NCBI RefSeq assembly: GCF_030816965.1
Contig: NZ_JAUSYQ010000002.1
Span: forward strand, 2,637,001-2,701,000
Length of the DNA: 64,000 bases
From: Streptomyces canus
GTDB lineage: Bacteria > Actinomycetota > Actinomycetes > Streptomycetales > Streptomycetaceae
Direction of reading: 5' to 3'
The notes beneath the pieces were generated by a model. The model saw nothing but the letters and a program-made list of their open reading frames with translations, did no database searches and was not told where the DNA came from. The translations under genes and the position numbers were made by a program. Each line of letters begins with the position of its first letter. Position 1 is the stretch's first letter. This document shows, piece by piece, positions 54,732 through 61,905 of the stretch.

Positions 54732-56717
54732 TCAGGGCGTGTAGGAGACGGGCAGCTTCGCGGCCTTCGCCCCCGTGGGCGGGACCTGCAGGGTCTTCAG
54801 GGCGAACTCCATGACCTGCTTGTAGACGGGTCCGCAGATCTGGCCGCCGAAGTAACTGCCGCTGGTGGCGTTCTGGATGGCGCAGTAGACGGTGATCCGG
54901 GGCTTGTCGGCGGGCGCGAAGCCGGCGAACGACGAGGTGTAGCCCTTGTACTTGCCGGTGGCCGGATCCACGCGGTTGGCCGTGCCCGTCTTGCCCGCGA
55001 CCCGGTAGCCGGGGATGCGCGCCTTGGTGCCGGTGCCCTCCTCGTCGTCCACGACCGACTCCAGCATCCGGGCCAGTGTCTTGGCCGTCTTGGCGCTGAC
55101 GACTCTTGTCTTCTTGGGCTTCGCGGCGGGCGTGAAGCGTCCGTCGGGACCCTTCGTGCCGCGCACGAGCGTGGGTTCGACGCGGACACCGCCGTTGGCG
55201 ATCGTCGAGTAGACGGACGCGGCCTGCATGGCGTTGAGGGACACACCCTGGCCGAAAGGAATCGTGTACTGCTGCGAGGTCGACCAGTCCGCGGGCTTGG
55301 CGAGGATGCCCGGGGTCTCGCCGGGGAAGTCGAGTCCGGAGTAGCGGCCGAGGCCGAATTTGTGCAGGTAGGAGTAGAGCACCTGGTTGGCCTGCGCCTG
55401 GGTCTTGCCGAGCTGGCCGGTCGCCAGGATGGTGCCGATGTTGCTGGACTTGGCGAGCACGCCGTTGAGCGTGAGGTACCAGGTCTCGTGGTCGATGTCG
55501 TCCTTGAAGAGCCGGTCACCGCGGTGCAGCCGGTTGGGCACGATCACATGCGTGAGCGGGGTGGCGACCCCCTGCTCCAGTACGGCGGCCATGGACATGA
55601 CCTTGGCGGTGGAACCGGGCTCATAGGCGTCCTGGAGGGCCGCGTTGCCCATGTTCACCGAGCTCGCCTTGGACAGGTCGTTCGGGTCGAAGCCGGGCGA
55701 GTTGGCCATGGCGAGAACCTGGCCGGTCTGCGTGTCCTGCACTATCACGTACCCGCGGTCCGCCTTGGACTCCTTCACCTGCTCGGTGATGGCCTGCTGG
55801 GCGGCCCACTGGATGTCACGGTCGATGGTGAGCTCGACGTCGCTGCCGGGCACCGCCGGGGTCTCGGTGGAACCCACTGTGGGCACCTGACGGCCGCCGG
55901 ACTGGGCGTAGCGGATCTTGCCGTCCTTGCCGGCCAGCAGGGAGTTCAGTTGCTGCTCGACACCGCCGCCGCCCTTGCCGTCGGCGTTGACCCAGCCCAG
56001 TATCCCGGCGGCGAGATCGCCGTTCGGGTACACGCGCTTGGTGGTCGGCACGGACAGGACGCCCGCGAGGACGTTGGCCGTGCCGGGGTCGGTCCCGCTC
56101 TTGGTGGCGAGCGCGGACTTCAGGTCCTTGATCTGCTTCCAGACCTGCGGGGTCTGGCGGTTGGCGAGCAGGACGTAGCGGAGCTTCTTGTCCTTGGGCC
56201 GCAGCTTCTTGACGATCGTCTCCTGCTCCTGCCCCAGGATCGGGGCGAGCAGGGCGGCGGCCTGCTCGGGGCCGTCGTCGATCTTCAGTTCCTCGCGGGT
56301 GAAGAGCGTGGGGTCGGCCGTGATGTCGTACGCGTCCTCGCTGGTCGCGAGGGCCACGCCGTCGCGGTCGGTGATACCGCCGCGCTCGGCGGCCAGCGTG
56401 TAGCCGACATACCGGTTCTGCTCGGCCTTGGCGGCGTACGTGCTCGCGTCGACGGCCTGCACCTGGAGCAGTCGTACGACGAAGGCGGCCAGCACCAGCG
56501 TCAGCGCGAGGCCGACCAGGCGCAGCCGGGGGCGGGGGCTGCCCAGGCGGATGGTCTTGGGGGCCGCGGGGCGGGGCGCCGCAGGGCGGCGGGCCGGGCG
56601 GGCTCCGGGGCCCGGGCGCGGTCGGCCGACGGGGCGGGCGGAGCGCTCGGGGCGTGCGGGTCCGGGCACGCGGCGGCGCGGCGGTTGCCTGCCGAAATCG
56701 TCGGACACTTCCGTCAC
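54732..56717 (-). CDS. ftsI: Septal class B penicillin-binding protein FtsI (PBP3)
   Basis: FtsI cross-links septal peptidoglycan. The 661-residue protein has a long Pro/Arg-rich cytoplasmic N-terminus, one membrane helix near residues 66-86 (LRLVGLALTLVLAAFVVRLL), a dimerisation domain with RGGITDRDGVALA, and a transpeptidase domain. The transpeptidase motifs are EPGSTAKVMSMAAVLEQG (catalytic Ser of STAK), the SSN triad in AKSSNIGTILATGQ, and AGKTGTANRVDP (KTGT). No PASTA domain follows, unlike many other actinobacterial PBPs. GTG at 56717 overlaps the ftsL stop (GTGA). Confidence 0.96.
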   Translation of the reverse strand: MTEVSDDFGRQPPRRRVPGPARPERSARPVGRPRPGPGARPARRPAAPRPAAPKTIRLGSPRPRLRLVGLALTLVLAAFVVRLLQVQAVDASTYAAKAEQNRYVGYTLAAERGGITDRDGVALATSEDAYDITADPTLFTREELKIDDGPEQAAALLAPILGQEQETIVKKLRPKDKKLRYVLLANRQTPQVWKQIKDLKSALATKSGTDPGTANVLAGVLSVPTTKRVYPNGDLAAGILGWVNADGKGGGGVEQQLNSLLAGKDGKIRYAQSGGRQVPTVGSTETPAVPGSDVELTIDRDIQWAAQQAITEQVKESKADRGYVIVQDTQTGQVLAMANSPGFDPNDLSKASSVNMGNAALQDAYEPGSTAKVMSMAAVLEQGVATPLTHVIVPNRLHRGDRLFKDDIDHETWYLTLNGVLAKSSNIGTILATGQLGKTQAQANQVLYSYLHKFGLGRYSGLDFPGETPGILAKPADWSTSQQYTIPFGQGVSLNAMQAASVYSTIANGGVRVEPTLVRGTKGPDGRFTPAAKPKKTRVVSAKTAKTLARMLESVVDDEEGTGTKARIPGYRVAGKTGTANRVDPATGKYKGYTSSFAGFAPADKPRITVYCAIQNATSGSYFGGQICGPVYKQVMEFALKTLQVPPTGAKAAKLPVSYTP

Positions 56718-57256
56718 CTGCCGGGGGTCGGGGTCGTGGGGGGCGGGACGACCGAGGGCACGGCCTCGGGCGCGGGTACGACGGTCTCCGTCGGGGTGGA
56801 TCCGGCCGTCGGCGTCGGGGCGGTCGCGCTGTCGATCACCTCGGGGGCGAGAACGAGCGGCATCCGCAAGGAGGCCTGTTCGGCGTCGGAGGCGGGGGAC
56901 GGGACGCCCTTGACGGTGCCGTCGGGGTCGAGGAAGGCCGGGTCTCCGCCGGGCACCATGCCGAGTTCACGGGCGCGGCGCACCAGGGCCTCGGGCGCTG
57001 AGTAGGCGTCGATGTCCCGCTGGAGACCCTGTTGCTCGTCGGTCAGGCTCTTCGTCTCCTTCTGGAGGTCGGTGAGCTTGAAGGACCCTTCGCTGAGCGC
57101 GGAGTTCAGCACCAGCAACCCGATGAGGCCGCCGCCGAGAAGGAGGACCACGAGGAGCACGAAAGGGGTGCGGGCCGCCTGTCCGGAGCCCGTAGGGCCG
57201 GGGAACAGGCGCGCGAGACGGGCCGCCCTCCCCCTCAGTTCGGGTTTCCTACTCAC
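56714..57256 (-). CDS. ftsL: FtsL-like septum formation initiator
   Basis: The 180-residue bitopic protein has a basic cytoplasmic N-terminus, one membrane helix at residues 33-51 (LLVVLLLGGGLIGLLVL) and a short coiled-coil (LTDLQKETKSLTDEQQGLQRD) that would pair with FtsB-type and FtsQ partners. A Pro/Thr-rich, disordered tail ends it. Identity rests on architecture and on its place between rsmH and ftsI, since FtsL sequences diverge strongly. GTG at 57256 with GGAGGG about five bases upstream. Confidence 0.87.
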   Translation of the reverse strand: MSRKPELRGRAARLARLFPGPTGSGQAARTPFVLLVVLLLGGGLIGLLVLNSALSEGSFKLTDLQKETKSLTDEQQGLQRDIDAYSAPEALVRRARELGMVPGGDPAFLDPDGTVKGVPSPASDAEQASLRMPLVLAPEVIDSATAPTPTAGSTPTETVVPAPEAVPSVVPPPTTPTPGR

Positions 57257-57316
57257 TCACCCTCCAGTGAGTCCGGTTTCCCCACTCACTGACGCGGCTC
57301 ACGCGCCTCACGCACT

Positions 57317-58273
57317 TCACTCGATGGACTCCCTGATTCGCTCGGCGCCCCTGCATCGCGCCGGTGCGGCCCGCCGGTTCTCGGCGATCTCTTCCTCGGT
57401 GGGAAGTTCGGCACCGCGCGTGAGCAGCTTGAGCCGGGGCTGGTACTGCTCGGGGACGACCGGCAGTCCGGGCGGGGCGGTGGTGGCGGCACCGGCCGCG
57501 AAGACCTGCTTGACCAGCCGGTCCTCCAGCGAGTGGTACGACAGCACGGCGATCCGGCCGCCCACGGCGAGTGACTTCACCGCGGCCGGGATCGCCCGCT
57601 CCAGGACGGAGAGTTCGCCGTTGACCTCGATACGCAGGGCCTGGAAGGTGCGCTTGGCCGGGTTGCCGCCGGTGCGCTTGGCGGCCTGCGGCAGGGAGTC
57701 CCTGATCAGCTCGACGAGCCGAGCACTGTGGGAGAAGGGCTGCTTCTCCCGTTCCCGCACGATCGCGGACACGATCCGCTTGGCCTGCTTCTCCTCGCCG
57801 TACGCCCTGAGGATCCGGACGAGTTCGCCCGGCGGGTAGGTGTTGAGGACCTCGGCGGCGCTCATGCCGGTCGTCTGGTCCATGCGCATGTCGAGCGGGG
57901 CGTCCTGGGCGTAGGCGAAGCCTCGGTCGGCCTCGTCGAGTTGCATGGAGGAGACACCGAGGTCGAAGAGGACGCCCTGCACGCGCGTGATGCCGAGCCT
58001 GTCGAGAACCTCGGGGAGCTCGTCGTAGACCGCGTGGACGAGGGTGGCACGCTCACCGAAGGGCGCGAGCCGCTCGCCGGACAGGCGCAGGGCCTCCTTG
58101 TCGCGGTCGAGGGCGACGAGCCGGGCCTCGGGGAACCGCTGGAGCAGTGCCTCGCTGTGGCCGCCGAGGCCGAGCGTGCAGTCGACGACCACCGCTCCGG
58201 GCCGCTCAAGGGCGGGGGCCAACAGGTCCAGGCACCGCTGGAGCATCACCGGGACGTGTCGACTCTGACTCAA
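57317..58273 (-). CDS. rsmH: 16S rRNA (cytosine(1402)-N(4))-methyltransferase
   Basis: RsmH (MraW) methylates C1402 of 16S rRNA with S-adenosylmethionine. The 318-residue enzyme has [15 protein letters not shown], the SAM loop [53 protein letters not shown] and [17 protein letters not shown]. The start is TTG at 58273 with GAGAGGG four bases before it; no ATG or GTG fits as well. It is the first gene of the wall and division cluster, and its promoter is at 58510-58537. No mraZ precedes it. Confidence 0.96.
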   Translation of the reverse strand: MSQSRHVPVMLQRCLDLLAPALERPGAVVVDCTLGLGGHSEALLQRFPEARLVALDRDKEALRLSGERLAPFGERATLVHAVYDELPEVLDRLGITRVQGVLFDLGVSSMQLDEADRGFAYAQDAPLDMRMDQTTGMSAAEVLNTYPPGELVRILRAYGEEKQAKRIVSAIVREREKQPFSHSARLVELIRDSLPQAAKRTGGNPAKRTFQALRIEVNGELSVLERAIPAAVKSLAVGGRIAVLSYHSLEDRLVKQVFAAGAATTAPPGLPVVPEQYQPRLKLLTRGAELPTEEEIAENRRAAPARCRGAERIRESIE

Positions 58274-58503
58274 GGGGCCCTCTCAGGTCCAACGCGGCCG
58301 TACGCACCGCCGGGTCCCCGCCGTCCCTCCCCTTCGCCGAGGGGATCCCGGTGAAAGGAGAGGCCTGCCGGCGCCGGAAGCGTCAGCCGACCGGGAGCGG
58401 GAGGAGGCCGAGCCGTACGTACGCGCCGCGCACGTGGGGAGATCTCCGGAAAATCGCCGGGGTCTCCGTGGAAAGTCCAGCAGGGAGGCCTCGCCTCCCG
58501 CTT
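58274..58503 (-). other. Long 5' leader of the rsmH-ftsZ cluster
   Basis: This 230-base untranslated region lies between the predicted start site near 58503 and rsmH. Next to the start is a hairpin, GGGAGGC paired with GCCTCCC around CTC at 58483-58499. I find no credible gene here on either strand; open frames that cross it lack ribosome binding sites. From 58504 to 58712 there are only the two divergent promoters. Confidence 0.5.
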
Positions 58504-58509
58504 CGCGTC

Positions 58510-58537
58510 ACTTTAGTCCACGGCCTCTCGCGGTCAA
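58510..58537 (-). promoter_or_regulatory. Promoter of the division and cell-wall cluster
   Basis: On the minus strand TTGACC (58537-58532) and TAAAGT (58515-58510) are 16 bases apart, close to the HrdB consensus. It is the best promoter match I see upstream of rsmH. Confidence 0.65.
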
Positions 58538-58682
58538 TCAACCGGCCTGCGCGTCGCGCCCCCGTGCGGACTCGACGCCATGAAAGGGCAGAAAACACAT
58601 GTTCGGGTGCACCCGAGACCCTTGTGGGGTACCTCACACAGAGGACGTGATGACGCTCTTTTTCCCTTCTCACGGCAGGACC

Positions 58683-58712
58683 GGAACGGCGGTGACCAGT
58701 ACCGTCATGGTT
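58683..58712 (+). promoter_or_regulatory. Candidate ECF-type leaderless promoter of the carbonic anhydrase gene
   Basis: GGAAC (58683-58687) and CGTC (58703-58706) are 15 bases apart, similar to promoters read by ECF sigma factors of the SigE kind. The predicted start falls at or next to the ATG at 58713. TACCGT at 58700-58705 could equally be an ordinary -10 seven bases before the ATG. Confidence 0.35.
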
Positions 58713-59255
58713 ATGACGACTTCCGCATCCGTTCCCACCGAAGGCGCCATATCTCCCGGCGGCCGTGTGACCGATCGCCTGGTCGACGCCAACGAGCGGT
58801 ACGCCGCCGCGTTCACCGACCCCGGTATGGACGCCCGGCCGGTGCTGCACGTCGCCGTCGTGGCCTGCATGGACGCCCGACTCGACCTGCACGCCGCGCT
58901 CGGCCTGGAGCTCGGCGACTGCCACACCATCCGCAACGCGGGCGGTGTGGTCACCGACGACGTGATCCGCTCGCTCACCATCAGCCAACGCAAGCTCGGC
59001 ACCCGCAGCATTGTCCTGATCCACCACACGGGCTGTGGCCTGGAGGCGATCACCGAGGACTTCCGCACCGAGCTGGAGATGGAGGTGGGCCAGCGTCCCG
59101 CGTGGGCGGTGGAGGCCTTCCGGGACGTCGACCAGGACGTACGGCAGTCCATGCAGCGGGTGCGCACCTCGCCGTTCCTGGTGCACACCGACGACGTGCG
59201 CGGCTTCGTGTTCGACGTGAAGACGGGCCTGCTGCGCGAGATCGACCCCGCGTAA
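58713..59255 (+). CDS. Beta-class carbonic anhydrase
   Basis: The 180-residue enzyme interconverts CO2 and bicarbonate. Zinc ligands and active residues are visible: the first cysteine and the aspartate-arginine pair in VAVVACMDARLDL, and the histidine and second cysteine in LIHHTGCGLEAI. HTIRNAGGVVTDDVIRSL is the conserved substrate region. I chose the ATG at 58713 (MTTSASVPTEG) because promoter-like elements place the transcript start there. An ATG at 58650 with GAGG five bases upstream would add 21 residues and cannot be excluded. It is divergent from the division cluster. Confidence 0.93.
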   Translation: MTTSASVPTEGAISPGGRVTDRLVDANERYAAAFTDPGMDARPVLHVAVVACMDARLDLHAALGLELGDCHTIRNAGGVVTDDVIRSLTISQRKLGTRSIVLIHHTGCGLEAITEDFRTELEMEVGQRPAWAVEAFRDVDQDVRQSMQRVRTSPFLVHTDDVRGFVFDVKTGLLREIDPA

Positions 59256-59503
59256 CCGGCTGCCGTCCGGCTGCCGTAGCTGTCGTTTCGCTGTTGATTT
59301 CGGCCCTCAGGGTGCCCAAAACGCCGTAAGACCCGACATAGTGCAGCCAGTTGTCCACAGTCGAGTGACACGAATCGGTAACGGCAGCAAGAATGCGGTT
59401 GTGGCGTCACGCGGAACTTTTTCGCGTGGTGTCCGTGATTCGGGGTGGGCCGGTTACGCATCACAGAGCGTCGGCCCGGAAAGTACGGGCCGAGGAGGGC
59501 CGG

Positions 59504-60538
59504 GTGACCACCTATGACGATCGAGCGAGCCTCACTGATCTGACCGCCGTCGTGGAGCGGGTACGCAGTTCGGTGGAGGGCGTGATCGAGGGGAAGCCCG
59601 AGGTCGTTCGGCTTTCGCTGACCGTGCTGCTCGCCGAGGGACATCTTCTGATAGAGGACGTCCCCGGCGTCGGCAAGACCATGCTGGCCAAGGCGCTGGC
59701 GCGGTCCATCGACTGCTCGGTGCGCCGCATCCAGTTCACGCCCGACCTGCTGCCCTCGGACATCACGGGTGTGTCCATCTGGGATCAGCAGCGCCGGGAC
59801 TTCGAGTTCAAACCGGGTGCGATCTTCGCGCAGATAGTGATCGGCGACGAGATCAACCGCGCCTCGCCGAAGACCCAGTCGGCGCTGCTGGAGTCGATGG
59901 AGGAGCGCCAGGTCACCATCGACGGGCAGACCTACGAGCTGCCCAGTCCCTTCATGGTGGTGGCCACGCAGAACCCGGTCGAGATGGAGGGCACGTATCC
60001 GCTGCCGGAGGCCCAGCGCGACCGTTTCATGGCCCGGGTCTCCATCGGCTACCCCAGCGCGGACGCCGAGCTGCAGATGCTGGACATCCACGGCGGGGTG
60101 AACCCGCTGGACGACCTCCAGCCGGTGGCGCACGCACACGACATCGTGAAGCTGGTCGAGGCCGTCCGCGGCGTCCACGTCGCCGAAACGGTCCGGCGGT
60201 ACGCCGTCGACCTGGTCTCCGCCACCCGCACCCACCCCGACCTCAGACTCGGCGCGTCCCCGCGCGCGACGCTGCACCTGCTGCGCGCCGCCAAGGCCTC
60301 CGCCGCCCTCAGCGGCCGGGAGTTCGCGCTGCCGGACGACGTCCAGGCGCTCGCCGTCGCCGTGCTCGCCCACCGTCTGCTGCCCACCGCCCAGGCCCAG
60401 CTGAACCGGCGCACCGCGGAACAGGTCGTGCAGGAGATCCTCCAGCGCACCCCGGTTCCCGCCGCACCCCAGCAGGGCGGCCTCGGGATCGGCCGCACCG
60501 CACCCGCGTATCCGCAGCAGCCGCCGCGGAGCCTGTGA
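59504..60538 (+). CDS. MoxR-family AAA+ ATPase
   Basis: The 344-residue ATPase has Walker A in EDVPGVGKTMLAKALAR, Walker B and sensor regions in IFAQIVIGDEINRASPKTQ and ALLESMEERQVTIDG, then VVATQNPVEMEGTYPLPEAQ and the arginine finger in QRDRFMARVSIGYP. MoxR proteins act as chaperones that load cofactors or assemble complexes, and they usually sit with DUF58 and transglutaminase-like genes, as here. GTG at 59504 with GAGGAGG about six bases upstream. Its stop overlaps the start of the DUF58 gene. The 248 bases before it hold no gene. Confidence 0.93.
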   Translation: MTTYDDRASLTDLTAVVERVRSSVEGVIEGKPEVVRLSLTVLLAEGHLLIEDVPGVGKTMLAKALARSIDCSVRRIQFTPDLLPSDITGVSIWDQQRRDFEFKPGAIFAQIVIGDEINRASPKTQSALLESMEERQVTIDGQTYELPSPFMVVATQNPVEMEGTYPLPEAQRDRFMARVSIGYPSADAELQMLDIHGGVNPLDDLQPVAHAHDIVKLVEAVRGVHVAETVRRYAVDLVSATRTHPDLRLGASPRATLHLLRAAKASAALSGREFALPDDVQALAVAVLAHRLLPTAQAQLNRRTAEQVVQEILQRTPVPAAPQQGGLGIGRTAPAYPQQPPRSL

Positions 60539-61905
60539 TGTCCACCGGGGTGCCCTCCGCCGACGGCCCCGAGACCGACCGGGGCGACAAGGGCGGGGTG
60601 CGTACCGCGCTGGCGGGTCTGACCACCCGGGGCCGCTCCTTCTTCGCCGCCGGCATCGCCGCGGCCGTCTGCGCCTACGTCCTCGGCCAGAGCGACCTGC
60701 TGCGGGTCGGCCTGATGCTGGCCGTGCTGCCCCTGGTCTGCGCCACCGTGCTCTACCGCACCCGCTACCGGGTCGCGGGCAGCCGAAGGCTCTCCCCCGC
60801 GCGCGTGCCCGCCGGCAGCGAGGCCCGCGTCCATCTGCGGATGGACAACGTCTCGCGGCTGCCCACCGGCCTGCTGATGCTCCAGGACCGGGTCCCCTAC
60901 GTCCTCGGCCCGCGCCCCCGCTTCGTGCTCGATCGCGTCGAGCCGGGCGGCCGCCGCGAGGTGTCCTACCGGGTCCGCTCCGACCTGCGGGGCCGCTACC
61001 CGCTCGGCCCGCTCCAGCTGCGCCTGACCGACCCGTTCGGCATGTGCGAACTGACCCGCTCCTTCTCGACGTACGACACCCTGACCGTGATCCCGCGCGT
61101 GGAGGCGCTGCCGCCGGTGCGGCTGAACGGCGAGGCGAAGGGGTACGGCGACGGGCGGCAGCGCTCGCTCGCCCTGGCCGGCGAGGACGACGCCATCCCG
61201 CGCGGCTACCGCTACGGCGACGACCTGCGCCGGGTGCACTGGCGCTCCACCGCCCGCTACGGCGAGCTGATGGTGCGCCGCGAGGAACAGCCCCAGCGCG
61301 CCCGCTGCACGGTGCTCCTGGACACCCGGGGCCTCGCCTACGCGGGCGCGGGCCCGGACTCGGCCTTCGAGTGGGCCGTCTCGGGCGCCGCCTCCGTCCT
61401 GGTCCACATGCTCGAACGAGGCTTTTCCGTACGGCTGTTGACGGACACGGGCAACTCCGTACCCGGCGAGGGCGCGGACGGCTTCGCCGGCGCCAGCCAG
61501 GGGACGGCGGACGCGGCCGGGCTGATGATGGACACGCTCGCGGTGATCGACCACTCCGACGACACCGGCCTGTCGCGCGCGTACGACGTGCTGCGCAGGG
61601 GGAACGAAGGACTGCTGGTGGCCTTCTTCGGCGACCTCGACGAGGAGCAGGCCGCGGTCGTCGCCAAGATGCGGCAGCGCAGCGGGGGCGCGCTCGCCTT
61701 CGTGCTCGACAGCGAGAGCTGGATGCGGGAACCGACCGACGTTCCCGGGGCGTTGCAGGAGCGCGAGGAACGGCTGCGGATGCTGCGCGAGGCGGGCTGG
61801 ACGGCACTGGGTGTGCCGCGGGGCGCCTCGCTGGAGGAGCTGTGGCGCCTCGCGGACCGCGAGCGCACGGGCGTCGGCGTGGCCGGCGCCGGGGAGGGAC
61901 CGTGA
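60538..61905 (+). CDS. DUF58 domain protein
   Basis: The 455-residue protein has two adjacent membrane helices near residues 36-72 (SFFAAGIAAAVCAYVLG, LMLAVLPLVCATVLY), a beta-rich region, and the DUF58 core YRYGDDLRRVHWRSTARYGEL, followed by a von Willebrand A-like region (VLLDTRGLAYAGAGPDSAFEW). It is the standard partner of MoxR ATPases. Function unknown; a role in assembly of an envelope complex is inferred from context. Start at the ATG 60538, one base into the moxR stop; a GTG one codon earlier is possible. Confidence 0.9.
   Translation: MSTGVPSADGPETDRGDKGGVRTALAGLTTRGRSFFAAGIAAAVCAYVLGQSDLLRVGLMLAVLPLVCATVLYRTRYRVAGSRRLSPARVPAGSEARVHLRMDNVSRLPTGLLMLQDRVPYVLGPRPRFVLDRVEPGGRREVSYRVRSDLRGRYPLGPLQLRLTDPFGMCELTRSFSTYDTLTVIPRVEALPPVRLNGEAKGYGDGRQRSLALAGEDDAIPRGYRYGDDLRRVHWRSTARYGELMVRREEQPQRARCTVLLDTRGLAYAGAGPDSAFEWAVSGAASVLVHMLERGFSVRLLTDTGNSVPGEGADGFAGASQGTADAAGLMMDTLAVIDHSDDTGLSRAYDVLRRGNEGLLVAFFGDLDEEQAAVVAKMRQRSGGALAFVLDSESWMREPTDVPGALQEREERLRMLREAGWTALGVPRGASLEELWRLADRERTGVGVAGAGEGP

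Noticed and set aside
59417..59450. A SigE-type promoter before the MoxR gene (GGAAC followed by GTC)
   Set aside because: The spacing between GGAAC and GTC is 13 bases, too short, and the start codon has a normal ribosome binding site further down.
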